Source: Lumbricus terrestris (Eukaryota > Annelida > Clitellata > Crassiclitellata > Lumbricidae). Taken from it: 64,000 nucleotides of DNA. The DNA is taken from contig OX457037.1 in NCBI GenBank assembly GCA_949752735.1, positions 19,350,039 through 19,414,038 on the forward strand, written 5' to 3'. Under the pieces are notes generated by a model that worked only from the letters and a program-made list of their open reading frames with translations, did not search any database and had not been told where the DNA came from. The position numbers and the translations under genes were made by a program. Position 1 is the first letter of the stretch. Every line of letters starts with the position of its first letter. Shown here piece after piece: positions 48,701 through 60,400 of this stretch.

Positions 48701-51700
48701 GAAAAGGTTAATGTAAAGATGTGGGAGAATCGAGTAAGATGGGCTATCAGTGTAGCAGCAGCAGTTTAGCACTCACTGTAGATAGATGCTTCTCTCACAT
48801 TTCCTGCATGCCCATGGCTGTCCTGGATTTGATTCTAAACATGACTTCTGTAAGCATTGAACATTCTTCTTTACATCTGTCCAGTGAATTAACAGTAGGT
48901 ATTGGTGCTGATGCTGTTGTTGTCTGGTGTGATTTGTGTTTTTAGAACGGTTTGATCACCACTGTCCATGGGTGGGAAACTGTATTGGCAAACGTAACTA
49001 CCGCTACTTCTATTTGTTCCTCCTCTCGTTGTCTGTCGACTGCATCTTCATCCTAAGCCTGTCGATCACAACGCTCGTTTTGAGTGAGTGCTTATAATAT
49101 ATACTCGTCTTATTTCTTCTTGAGTCATATCATCAAACATTTTCGACTCTAAACAAACCGTTATTCTCCAATCTTTCAGCTGAACAGTTGGCATGCTGAG
49201 CATGATGGTGGTGTGTAGAGTTAGCTTGTTATTATCGTACTCTCCAATTGATCTGTTAGCTGAATAGCTGGTGCTGTGAGCATGATTGTGGCATGTATAG
49301 AGTCCACTAACCAAATGAACAGATGGCCACAGTAAGAGAATTTGTTAAAATTCATTGCTGTCAACTTGTATATAGTGGATTCGTAGGGTTTTAACTATGT
49401 TTTAAAACTCAACATGGCAATTTAGTGTTCAAGACTTCTTGCTGGAGCAGAATCCTTTAGATTTGTGTTTTGTGTTAACTAGCTAAAGATTCAGCTTCTG
49501 AAGTCTTTGAACACTTGACCTTGAATGTTTGTTTTGAGGAGACGTATTACAAAATGAGCTCTCAACGGAAGTTATGCACTTTTGATTAAATGCATTACAA
49601 ATGGGTTTGTACCTGATATGCCCAAGACTCATGCTTTATTTGAAGAGATGAAGAACCAGAGCATTAACTGCCATGCCAACTTCATTAGACAACATGTCAA
49701 TGATAGAAGTTGAAGATTGCAAATTTTGCTGAACTGGTTTCATGAGACATGTTCTACTTTTGTTTGCAGTTTCGATGGAGTCAGACTTTATCTCGGCAAT
49801 AAAGGAGTCGCCAGCCAGATATCCTTTCTGCAGAAAACTAAATCAGATGTTTACAATACAACTGTAATTTGATATTGCCCCCTTACAAAGCTCAGAAGTG
49901 CACATTGAAGTTCGGCATCCATTAAAACTATCTATAGGTAGACTGGAAAGGTAATTTTCAGTTTAGAGCGAAAGACAGTCTCGCTAAGAGAGTTACAAAC
50001 ATGAGGAGGCCGAGAGTTCAAGATGAAGGGACCAGCAGATGTGAAAGAAAGCTGGCCAAAGAGAAGATGTGTACCAGGAACGCCATACTTTCGAGCAGAT
50101 GCTGATCGAAGTGAAGAGCAACCTTTACAGAGTTACAAGGTGGGATCATACAATGTGATATGGAATATGGTAGTAGTTTGTATCTGATTCATCTCACATA
50201 AATCTATAATAATATAAGCACATCTACACAAATTTCATCTTTGCGTTATGATTGTCTCCATAACAATGCCCTGAACAATACTGTCTATTTCAGTCGTGTT
50301 CGCATCAACTTAATTACTTAAAAGTAATAAATTGATTAATTGATTGATTAATTTATATATTGTGGGGAAGGATAGTTTGTTGTGAAATTAAAAGTTTTCT
50401 CTTATTTAAATTTGCTTCTTATGCAAATTTATCTGTTTATGTGAATACGATCTATGTACTGGTAAGTACAAGTATTGATCAAGTATGTTTTCATGTGTAA
50501 TTGTGTATGTGTGTAAAACTGCATCTATATGTATATGTATATATGTATGTATGAATTTGTCTTGTGTAGGGACTGTACACTGGGTTCTTTTGATAAATAT
50601 CGTCATCATTATGCTAGGTTTGGTATTACACAGTTGCACGTTAAAATTCCAGAATTCAATTCAGCTTAACATAAGCTCTTTGCAAGGCAACTGTTAATCT
50701 TCTGAAGATTCTAAAATGATGGCTACAACTTTTGTTGATTTATATGTTACGTTTACGTTACATTGGCGTTGTGCACCTTAACATGTTGTACTTTGGTTGA
50801 AGCGATTATAGCCTTCCTGTCGGTCTGGTCTGTGTTTGGCTTGGCAGGATTTCACACATATCTCTCGTGCTGTAACATTACAACCAACGAAGATGTGAGT
50901 GGACGTTATCTTATCAGTGTGCACTCGCTTACACGTTCCTGGTTAACATGTCAGTGTGTGTTTTGCAACGATGTGTTAACGCTATTAACTTAGTGTGAAA
51001 ATGACTTCATCATAGCATAAGCTCATTGTAAAGCAACTGTTGATTTTTGATTATCTTCAGATGAATTCGTTCTAACGATGGTTGCAACTTTTGTTGATTT
51101 ATATGTTACGTTTGCGTGATATTGACGTGATATTGGTTAAAATGTGCCATATAAGAACTGATGTTTACTGTTAAATACTGACTATCATCTTACTGCTTTC
51201 TATGTTTGTTCTCATTTGCGCATTGCATTCAGACCTTTGGACAAGTATTTGCGTGCGCACACACACATACCACACACATCTGTAAGTTCTGTATTCTAAG
51301 CGAAAGGACTGTATATCATAATGATAATACCTATGAATGTGTTTCTGATTTCTTAAAACCTGTCCAGATAAAAAGCGCCCATTTCAAGAATTCGAACAGC
51401 ACGAGTCTGTACAGCCAAAATACCCTTTGTGCCAACTACGTAGAAGTTGTCTGTGGACCAATGGCCCCCAGGTAGGAATCAATCTCTGATCATTTGGTCA
51501 CAGATGTGTGCATGCTTCATTGATTCGATACCACCAGTGCTGTAAGTGCTAAGTCAGACTAGACTGTTAGAGGCAATGCTTTGACAGCATTTTTGATAGG
51601 TTCCCCAATGGTGCTGTACATATTTTCTAACTTACATAGGCAATACATATGTATCCAAAGCATATAATTTTGCATGCATAGTACATACATAATGATTAGG

Positions 51701-53147
51701 CTAATCAGTCAGCAATATTTCCTGGGTGACAGCCTAAAGGCCGAAGAGCTATACTGTCTCGCCAATAACCACCTGTAATGGCTTTTCATGCTAGACAGTG
51801 CATGTCCTCCATGGCTTGATTTGCCCCAGCAAAGCCAACAGTTTCTGAGTATTTGGATGACTTGAATGTTCAAAAACTTTTTCTTCTATTTTCTCACTCA
51901 ATACTATCGAAGAACCAAACAAGTTTAACTTTAGTTAGTAAAAAATGATAAAAGTATTCTAAAGCAGAGTAATTGTAGAATTTTACTGAATAGAAAGGAC
52001 AAAACCGACATAATGGGTTTTTAAACCCCCCCTGTCATAAATCACAATACAATTATAATGAAAGGTTACTATGGAAATTTCTAAACCCCTGAAATCACAA
52101 TGTAATAATTATTATAATTCATTACTCTGTGACATCACAATGCAATTATTAATTTTATGAATGGTTACTATGGCAACTTATAGCCTCTATGAAATCACAA
52201 TGTAATTATTATGAAAGGTTGCCATGGAAATTTATAACTCTATGTAATCACAATGCAATTAATATTATAGTAGGTTGCTATATAACAACTTGTAGCAACT
52301 CTATGAAATCAGGATGTAATTATTATAAAAGTTTTCCATGAAAGCTTATATGGACTCTATGAAATCACAATGCAATTAATATTGTAGGAGGTTGCTATTT
52401 GGCAATTTATGGCCTATGTGATGTCACAACGCAATTGTTATATGAGGTTTACTATAGCAACTTATAGCCTCTATGAAGTCACAATGCAATTGTTATATGA
52501 GGTTACTATAGCAACTTATAGCCTCTATGAAGTCACAATGCAATTGTTATATGAGGTTACTATAGCAACTTATAGCCTCTATGAAGTCACAATGCAATTG
52601 TTATATGAGGTTACTATAGCAACTTATAGCCTCTATGAAGTCACAATGCAATTATTATATGAGGTAGCAACTTATAGTCTCTATGAAATCACAATGCAAT
52701 TATTATATGAGGTTACTATAGCAACTTATAACCTCTATGAAGTCACAGGCAATTATTATATGAGGTTACTATAGCAATTTATAGACTATAATTTGGCAGC
52801 TGGTTATATTATAGAATATTCTTATTTGATTATTTACATCCGAGCATCATTTGAGAGCAGCCTATGTGGTGCCAGATCCTAGACAACAAAAGATGATGAA
52901 TTATTTCACAATGGCATTGTTTCACAATGGCATTGTTTCACAATGGCATTGTTTTGCTGTTTCTGGTTGTAGTCTGATTGATCGGCGTGGCATTGTGTCA
53001 GCGGCCGATGAAAACCAGTTCCTTCCTTCGACGCTGTACAGCCAACATCCTCAGGTGACAGAAGACGACACCACTAACACTCAGGACGAACTACTGAACA
53101 CCACGAATAACGCCTCAACAGATGGCAAAGTAACTAACACTGACTAA
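45719..53147 (+). CDS. ZDHHC14: DHHC-type protein S-acyltransferase (ZDHHC9/14/18 group), complete, eight exons
   Basis: It transfers palmitate to cysteines of membrane-bound proteins, probably at Golgi or plasma membrane. The exons are 45719-45987, 46806-46966, 47691-47843, 48946-49083, 49770-49818, 50792-50894, 51368-51471 and 52973-53147. All phases join, giving 383 residues. Visible features are the [12 protein letters not shown] motif before TM1 (about 70-88), TM2 (98-118), and DPG at 124-126. The Cys-rich domain (C173 to C207) holds catalytic DHHC at 198-201. TM3 (about 214-241), TM4 (259-282) and TTNE at 287-290 follow, then SLIDRRG at 326-332. The tail is shorter than in vertebrate ZDHHC14. 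Intron 5 is AT-AC; the others are GT-AG. A strong acceptor at 54087 could give an alternative last exon (TPILGT, stop) from a GTAACT donor inside exon 8. The symbol marks the group, not a settled orthologue. Confidence 0.92.
46417..46610. mobile_element. SINE/LINE-tail fragment in ZDHHC intron 1
   Basis: AAAGTGCTTCTCACAGCAGA then TTCAGAAGCGCTCTCAGC is the tail stem shared with 29770, 48331 and 10040. The rest is decayed. Confidence 0.55.
48331..48560. mobile_element. SINE/LINE-tail fragment in ZDHHC intron 3
   Basis: TATAAAGTGCTTCTATCAGC then TCCAGAAGTGCTCTCAGTGC is the same stem. AGAGAGAAAG-rich DNA follows, with a GAGA run at 48488-48554. Confidence 0.55.
48569..48717. mobile_element. piggyBac-type MITE, 149 bp, in ZDHHC intron 3
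   Basis: It is flanked by TTAA on both sides (48565-48568 and 48718-48721). The ends are CCTTTTCGC and GCGAAAAGG. Inside are two GC-rich hairpins, CCCGGCGTCGCGCCGGGG and CCCGGCGCTGCGCCGGG. It has no coding sequence. Confidence 0.75.
49819..50791 (+). other. Minor-spliceosome (U12-type) AT-AC intron 5 of the ZDHHC gene
   Basis: The exon before ends CCAGCCAG and the intron begins ATATCCTTT, the full U12 5' splice-site consensus with AT instead of GT. It ends TGTTGTAC, so the terminal dinucleotides are AT-AC. CCTTAAC at 50776-50782 matches the U12 branch-site core, with the branch A 10-11 nt from the 3' end. There is no polypyrimidine tract. Joining restores the conserved frame [14 protein letters not shown], matching vertebrate SPASVLEAV. 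No GT-AG pair nearby does so. Confidence 0.9.
49900..50150 (-). mobile_element. Decayed LINE 3' fragment in ZDHHC intron 5
   Basis: The minus strand can be read, with breaks, as [20 protein letters not shown]. This resembles the end of CR1/L2-type reverse transcriptases (..AP..WNSLP..). The resemblance is weak on its own, but similar fragments lie nearby. Confidence 0.4.
50664..51126 (+). repeat. Direct repeat of about 105 bp flanking exon 6
   Basis: Copies at about 50664-50768 and 51012-51126 share CATAAGCTC, GCAACTGTT, and CAACTTTTGTTGATTTATAT then GTTACGTTT. The 103-bp exon 6 with its U12 branch site lies between them. The left copy ends just before the branch site. Confidence 0.75.
52040..52790 (+). 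repeat. 54-bp minisatellite in ZDHHC intron 7
   Basis: The unit is CTCTATGAAGTCACAATGCA then ATTGTTATATGAGGTTACTA and TAGCAACTTATAGC. The central copies (52440-52660) are almost identical and the left part is diverged. As 54 is divisible by three, a repetitive frame stays open through it, but it is intronic and not coding. Confidence 0.85.
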
Positions 53148-53486
53148 CACTAACTGACCTTATCAATTGAATTTTGTGTGTTATTTACCTGTCATTGGGT
53201 TATCTATGCTAAGCTGCTAAATACATCTGTTCATCTCTGCTTTTCATACATGTGAAGATCTTCGGATATAATGGAAATTTGTTGAAGCTGGTGATATCTT
53301 ATTTATCGCTTTCTGCTTACATGTGTGATGTCTTGCACTAGCTTCAAGCCCTCCTTGTCTGGCGTTGTCTCATTCGTACTTATCTGATCTTTGTCTCCAA
53401 CTTAGTCTCCCATTCAGCTTTGTGCTCTTTGGCTAAGGAGGAGCTCCTGGTCCCTTGGGCCCGCTCCTGGGTCAGACAGCGTCAAA

Positions 53487-53700
53487 CCTTCTGGGTTCAG
53501 CGCTCGTGAATAAGCTGGTGCTCGGGGCTTGACTTTCGAATGGTGGTTTAGAAATTTGGAGATTACGATTACGGTTGTTAGCCCCTCCACTTGGAACAGT
53601 TTTACTGCTTTCTACCAGTTGCTCAAGACCTTTATCTTTAGCGGTGGCTAGGCTGGGAGCGCCTCTGAGTTGCCTTATTGAAGGGTTGCTATATAAATTT
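53487..53700 (+). mobile_element. LINE 3' fragment, copy 3, after the ZDHHC stop
   Basis: GTTCAGCGCTCGTGAATAAG and the following region match 41735 and 44112. It continues with a frame readable as TAFYQLLKTFIFSGG, the usual end of CR1/L2-type ORF2, and the stem GGGAGCGCCTCTGAG. It then has GCTATATAAATTTTT. Confidence 0.6.
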
Positions 53701-54473
53701 TTTACTAAAAAGTGAATGAATGAATTTTATGGGTTAGAAGAATTTCAGTAGTATACTCTTTTTAAAGCTACAGAAATTCAACATTGTTTGGATGTTGACA
53801 ACGTTTCATTCTTCTGCTGTCATGTGCTACACTTTATTCTTGTTTCGAGGAACAGATTCTGTTACATCCTTGTGCAGTCAGCATTCGAAACATTATTCCA
53901 TTAGCTGTGTAACATTATTCCATTAGCTGTGTAACATTATTCCATTAACGTTGTAACGTTATTCCATTAACGTTATAGCATTGTTCTGTCAATGTTTTAA
54001 CAGCATGGCCATGTGACGGCACCATACGAATTGTCGTAGTTATTATTATTGTAGTTAACATTGTGTCATTTTTTCTTTCTTTGTAGACCCCAATACTTGG
54101 GACATGAGCAACACTGACGTGTGAAACATCAGCGCTTGAGATGTTGGACATTGATGACTAGGAATGGCATTGTTGTTGATGATGATGTTGAGGGTATCTG
54201 CATTGATGGTGATGACTTCGCTATATTTTGATGATGACAATTGTGCTTTGTTTTATCGTCATCTGCTGTTGATTGCCAGAATTGTTTGTTTTTTCTCGTG
54301 CATTTCAAATGAGTAATCGTGATTTTGTCTGTAATGAGTTTTCGTACCGAGAGAGCTCTGTCGCTTGCATGTGACTCTAAGTACCAGTATGCATTTGTTA
54401 TGTGATAGAGCGCTGTGTGTGCTGTGCTTTTGAAATAATAAGTGCAGGATGCTGTATAAAATGCTTTAAGACA

Positions 54474-54633
54474 TTAAGAAATATATGTGGAGTGGGGTGG
54501 GGTGGGGATGGGGAGTGGGCGGTTGGGGAGCTTGCAGTGAGGGTCGGGAAGTAAGGAATTGGCTGGGAGCAGGGTAAATCCTAAATTTCCCCTGGCAATG
54601 CCGGGTACCCCGGCCAGTTAAGAAATATATGTG
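54474..54633 (+). mobile_element. Helitron-end-like insert flanked by a 16-bp direct repeat
   Basis: TTAAGAAATATATGTG occurs at 54474-54489 and 54618-54633. The 128 bp between are G-rich and end GGCAATGCCGGGTACCCCGG then CCAG, very like the Helitron 3' end at 14271. Helitrons do not normally make target duplications, so the 16-bp repeat is odd. Confidence 0.55.
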
Positions 54634-55276
54634 CAGGCATACCTTAGACATTTGGTGTTTATAAGTAAGTATGTTTATCATCTAACTGAAGGAATGTTTT
54701 CTCATATTAACACAACATAGTTGGACCTTTTTTATACCGTCTTTCATGTAGGCTGTTTGGCTGGATATTGGCTTTTCAGTTTTAAAGTTGGATGCGTTTG
54801 CCAATCAAGGATATAATATTATTTGAAGAAGCACTTAGACGAGCCGATGCAGTTATGAAGCTTCATTGTAAATGCATTTCATTTTGCTTCGCTTGCGTGA
54901 AAATGTCTTGGAAGTTGCAAGTATGCACCAGAGTTGATATGTAAATAGGTATATTTTAGTAAAATTAAAAAGTATCTTTGTGTTAAATAGGTATATTTTC
55001 TAATGCAGCAATATTTAGTAGAGTTTGTATTTTAAGTAACAATGTCGGTTTTGTTCTTAATTTGCTTTGACAGGTTATGGTTAAACACTGAATTTTATGA
55101 TGAAAGTGACATTTGAATAATGCAGCGTGGACCATATTTGAAGACTACCTACTGGTATATTAGAAAGTTGGTAACATACTATATTGCAAACTGAGTTTTT
55201 AAGAAACAAACTCAAGTTTCTTTAACATAAAGACTTGAACATTTTGGAAGTATTTGTACTGCCAGACGAACTGTTA

Positions 55277-55443
55277 CAGTGTTTAATCTAGTCCCCCCTC
55301 CTCTGGGGGGGGGAATTGAGGTTTCTGGGGGGAGACAATTGAGCGTCCGACGCTCATGATGCGCGTAGCACCGAGACTGGGAGAGCAGGGGTATGGGGAG
55401 GGGATGCGCCCCTCCCCATCAGAGACGTCTAGATTAAACACTG
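55277..55443. mobile_element. Internally deleted copy of the CAGTGTTTAATCTAG family, 167 bp
   Basis: It starts CAGTGTTTAATCTAGTCCCC and ends GACGTCTAGATTAAACACTG. CGAACTGT lies on both sides (8 bp), with TA between the left copy and CAGTG. It keeps the GAATTGAGGTTTCTGGGGGG and GTATGGGGAGGGGATGCGCC blocks but no tandem array. Confidence 0.85.
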
Positions 55444-56065
55444 CGAACTGTATGAATCTTTCAGCACAAGGAGGTTTATGATGTTTCTTATTGCTGGTGG
55501 CCCTGTGGAGCACAGTTGCATTTCACTTTTGTATTTACAATTTTAACTATATCCAGTTGAGACTAGTTTCAATTTCCTATATTTTAAACCTCTGTTTTAC
55601 ACTGTGGCTAATAATGTCCTTTCTAAGTTTACAGAAACATCTTTTCTAAAAAAGGACCATAATAAAACAGGTGTATAGCACCAGTTGTCTAACGACTTAA
55701 TTTCTATTTTCGCAACACAGACAGAGACCAAGTCTATCTAGCACCTAAGGTTCTTTGACTGAATAGGTGAAGATTCCTGCCAAGTAATAAAGCAAAAAGG
55801 TGCTTTTATGTGCCTCAGAGGAAATGAATGAACTTGTAGCAAGATCCAATTAACCAAATGCAATGGGAATGTAAATATGCATTGCTTTTTTAGATCACTG
55901 AATATTGTTAATCACTCGTTAAATTAACGAAGTTTTCTACACGTTTCGTTTCTTTTGTCAGACTGCTGGTGGTGAACAAAGATATACCGGTACTTGTATT
56001 TGGAACTATGCGATGCATGGAATAGAAGGAAGACTGTTGTGTTGGACCAACTAGGTTCTACCGTC

Positions 56066-56382
56066 CAGGGGCGGATCCAGGGGTCAATCCGGCCATGGCC
56101 ACCCCCACCCCCGTTTAGAAATTTCTTTATTTTTCACCAGCTATTCTGGCTCGGAAAGTTGACGTGGGCCCCGCCCCATGAGTAATCCCGCAGGCCCTCC
56201 CCACGCCTACGAGGTCCGTACGACTAAAAAAAGGTCATCAACTATTTTGGCGGCTAAAATGGTATCTTTTTCTTGGGAATTCGAGAGAAATTCGATTTTT
56301 TGGTGACCAAGACAACAAATTTCCCTGTCCCAAGACCGAAAATTTTGGCCCCCTCTTAGAAAAATTTCTGTATCTGCCCTTG
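56066..56382 (-). mobile_element. Non-autonomous hAT element, 317 bp
   Basis: It begins CAGGGGCGGATCCAGGGG and ends TTCTGTATCTGCCCTTG. The 8-bp duplication CTACCGTC is perfect (56058-56065 and 56383-56390). Words such as GGATCCAGGGG and CCGGCCATGGCC match 14448-14786 in reverse. Confidence 0.85.
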
Positions 56383-57237
56383 CTACCGTCCAAACCACTT
56401 TTTGACTGTGAAACAACAAGGCGATTTAATTTGAACAGCTAAAGGAGCAGCACATTCGAAAAGCTTAATACAACATAGTAACACATCAACTAAAAATACC
56501 TACTTGTATGGCTCTGCACATGTACGTTCCTACATAATGTACCGGTATGCATACATTCATGTGCACATTCGTACTTGCATAGCACACATCTGTGGGATGA
56601 TTATATCTATTGACTGTTGAAAGAGTACTGTCGCACCTTAGAAGTTTATTGAATGAATCGATGTTTAAAGCAGATTTTTGGCTTAGAACTGCTGATTTCT
56701 TTCCATAAATGCTTTTGCCGAGTGTGGCTTTTATTTTATTTTTATGTTTTGTCGTAAGCTTGCATATTAGACTTAAATGGAGGATTTGAATAACGTGCAT
56801 ATTTCTTTTAAAGCGAAACTCAGGTTTTTCAAGGATTTTAATTCAGCTAAACAGGCATTGTAAGCGCTGGTTGGGCTTGATGTAGAAACCACTACTGTTC
56901 ACTTTTAAGAAATTCATCCTTCAGTGACCTCCCCGGATGATGACCTGGCACTGAAACGGACCAAACAAGCTGACTATTTGCACTTGATTTGATATGTTAC
57001 CAGTGTTTAAGCTGATCTCAGTGACGGTGAATTTTGTGTGGAGTGAAGAAATTTCAGAAATGCATCACATGTTGGCGAATAAACCCTGATTACGAAGCTT
57101 TTTTAGGATATCGTATCATATCTATTACTTTACGATAATGAAGTCGTGTTTTCGATTGCTACGGTGTTGGGTTCTTAAAAAATCCGATTTGAGTGTTTTA
57201 TATCAGATTATTGTGTTATGGTATGCTTCAGAAAGAA

Positions 57238-57423
57238 CAGGGCTTAAAGTGTGCCTGGACGGTCATGGACGGCGTCCATGCACTTATTTTAAAATATGAA
57301 CGCCACCCTGCCACTTATTGGCCAGCAGTGCCCAGCACAGCCTGGAAAGGTAGGGGCATCCAGGCACTTCTTTTGAAAAGGTAAGGGCGTCCAGGCACTT
57401 ATTTTTCTGCGCTTTAAGCACTG
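57238..57423 (-). mobile_element. Short hAT-like element, relative of 5059-5236, 186 bp
   Basis: It starts CAGGGCTTAAAGTGTGCCTG and ends GCTTTAAGCACTG. The flanks AGAAAGAA and AGAAAGAG are an 8-bp duplication with one change. GTCATGGACGGCGTCCATGC is shared with the 5059 copy in reverse. Confidence 0.8.
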
Positions 57424-60400
57424 AGAAAGAGGGTTTGGTGTGCAGTGTATTATACAGAAAGATGTTTGTGATTAATTTGGTGATAAAGATAGCAATAAGA
57501 ATGTGAAGAACAGATGGAATATTATTGAAGGATGGCTTTTGTATGTTAAACTGTTGAATTGGAGATGCTACTTAGGTAAGTTTGAATCCTTCCGTAACTT
57601 CCTAAGGATACGCACATTTCGATGATATGAACTGGGTTTTACCCCGGACTTATAGGCAACAGTTGTTTATCAGCATATAATGGGATCATAAAGCATCATA
57701 GATGCTTCAGTTTCAATCAGTTATCGTGATACTTGAGTGTGTACAACCAGTGATACGTATCACTCGAACGAGACCAAGTACTTTAGTCTGACTTGACCGA
57801 CTTTTTGTGGACTCGGACTGTTTCGACTTGGACTTGAAACCCACAGACTAAAATTTGACTTGCTGGCTCAGTTTCAAAGTCACATTTTCTGTGCAGACTG
57901 CAGACCAGGCAACTTGTCATGTCTACACCTACGTGACTGTTTCAGCTGTAGGTGTTACGAATGAGCATGTTGAATGTGTATTTAGCAGTGGAAGAATTTC
58001 TGTGTATCCCAATTATTGAACAAAACTTTATATAATTTTAGTGTTTTGGGTAAATTACGTTAATGACCCTTTCTGTAAAAATAGTGGTGTTATTTTTCTA
58101 TTTCGTTGAATTGCGTGTTTCGAAGTATTTAGAACTACTTTGGACTCGGGATTAGTTAGCTCGAACTTGGCTTAGATCGGTTAAACTACATCACTGCGTA
58201 CAACATGTAATATTTTAACGATATTCAGTATTTTTAAAGCTTGAATTGTGAAGTTTCTGTCTCTATGGCAACATAGAAATATCATCATTTCATATTGTGG
58301 CACCTCAGAAATTTGCATTGCTGTGCAAATATTTGTTAGTGAGTGTAAATATATTCTTGTATTTGAGCTGTATTATAGAATTCTTCAGTTTGTCTTATGA
58401 AATCATTGATTCATTAATTGTAACAGCGATTCCTGTCTTTATTCTTGTGCATAAGAAATGATTCCTGGACATTTGAGAAAATTTCGAACGAAAATATCGT
58501 AATATACTTTGATGGGGTAAGCAATTAATGTTGTTAATGCTGAGCAGCATTAAGTGAGGTTGAAATTTATAGATGGGTGGAAACACCACACCATCTACTG
58601 TACAAAATAAAAGTGATCAGGGTGTGTGTTCTGTGGTAGGCTACAATGACATTAAATGTCATTATAAGCGGGAATTCCTTCAACATGCAAAACTGCACAG
58701 AAAACTAATCGAGTCACCACCCGCATGTCCAACGTCTTTATGTCGAATATTTAGGTTGTAGAGTGATCAGGGTTTTGATGAAAACACAACTTAAAAAAAT
58801 TATTTTCAAATGTTTAGAATTTATTCTTTGCATATACAAGTTCATATGATTATAAACACATGCATGTGATGAAATTGAATAGCCCTCTTCATTCACATTG
58901 ATGTGTGCAGATAGGCAGAACGAAGTACCAGTAGCAACTCTCCAAAACATACAGCAGATACACCTATTTACAAATATTATAATCATAGAGTACGGTACTT
59001 ATAAAATAAATCCACCAAAACCTTTAAAGTAACACTACCATTATGAGCCATGCTAAAACCTGCTATAATTTGAATTGTAAAATGCAGTTTGATGTTATTG
59101 GGTGGGGTATCGTTTATGGGGACCCCAGATACATCTAGATTAAATACCGATTGTCAGTGAATGACTAGTGCTGAATGTCCCTACCAAGTAACCATTCAGT
59201 GGAGGCTCAAACTGGTAGGCCTACTATCCATGCTACAGACCGAACACTCTAGCCAATTGACTACAGTTCCCCCACAATCATTAATCCTGTTCACAGCAGC
59301 ATAGGTAATGGGACAAGGATAAATGGTGATATGGTCATAGAGAGTAGTGTTAAGCATGGCTGGGGGGGAGAGTTGGGCAAATCTTAAATAGCGGTCAGCT
59401 GCAGCACTAAACTATTACTTAAAACAATGTATGTTGATTGTCGAAACATCACCAAACTATATGTACATCTTTTTTTATCTGTAGGGCTACAATATGGTTT
59501 ATTTTCACCCTAGCTAAATACTTGATCTGATACTGCAATCCAGGAACCTCATTCAATGGTCATAAGACTACCTTTATGAGAAAAAAAAACATTTAAGAAA
59601 ATTGGCACTGTTGAGGGAAGGCTCAATTTTAAAACCTAAAACTAGATAGATAGATATTGTAGTAGATGAAGCACGAAACTTTAAGACAGTCCCTGTGGCA
59701 CGGTCTGTCATTGAAACCTTAAAATAATGGCAAGGCAAAAATTCAACGGGCCAGCAGTGAAGGATCTAGCCTGATCAATTCGCCGAAAAATGAACAGGGT
59801 TGAGGCCATATGGTTGCAACTTGCAATAGAAAAAGTTTACATTCAGTTTTTTAAATAAATATTTATTTGGCACAGATTTTATTATCAGTTATTTACTTAT
59901 TTAACAAATAGTTTTTACAGCCCATAATAAATCAGCAGTAGGTCAAATGTGCCTTGGTCTCCTGTTATGTTACAGGCAATTTGTAAAACCAGGGATTTTG
60001 TAAAATGCCTGAATTTTTAAGCAATTTGCTGAATTATTTATTTCGTGCAACTTCCGTGAAATCTTATGATGAAAATTTGACAGATTGCCTGAAAGAAAAT
60101 GACAAGCAAAATCCGAGTTTAACATTGGACTTTTAACATCACAGATTAAATTATTAACATCCCGGCTCTACGACTTCATCTTAGAAGTTAAACAAAATAA
60201 ATGACAATCTGACAAATAGCCCCAAAATTCATGCAATCTACAAAAGTCCTGGTTTTATAACTTGCCTGTAATGTATACATAAAATTGCTAGTGCATTATG
60301 AAAACCATGATTTTAATGCTGAAAAACCACAATTAAGTTCTCAGATAAGCATGTATTGCACGAAGATCCTCGGCTTATTCAACGTTGCAGTTACATCTAA

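Noticed and set aside
52409..52774. 121-codon frame made of an 18-residue repeat
   Set aside because: It is the 54-bp minisatellite read in one frame, inside ZDHHC intron 7. The repeat length divisible by three keeps it open.
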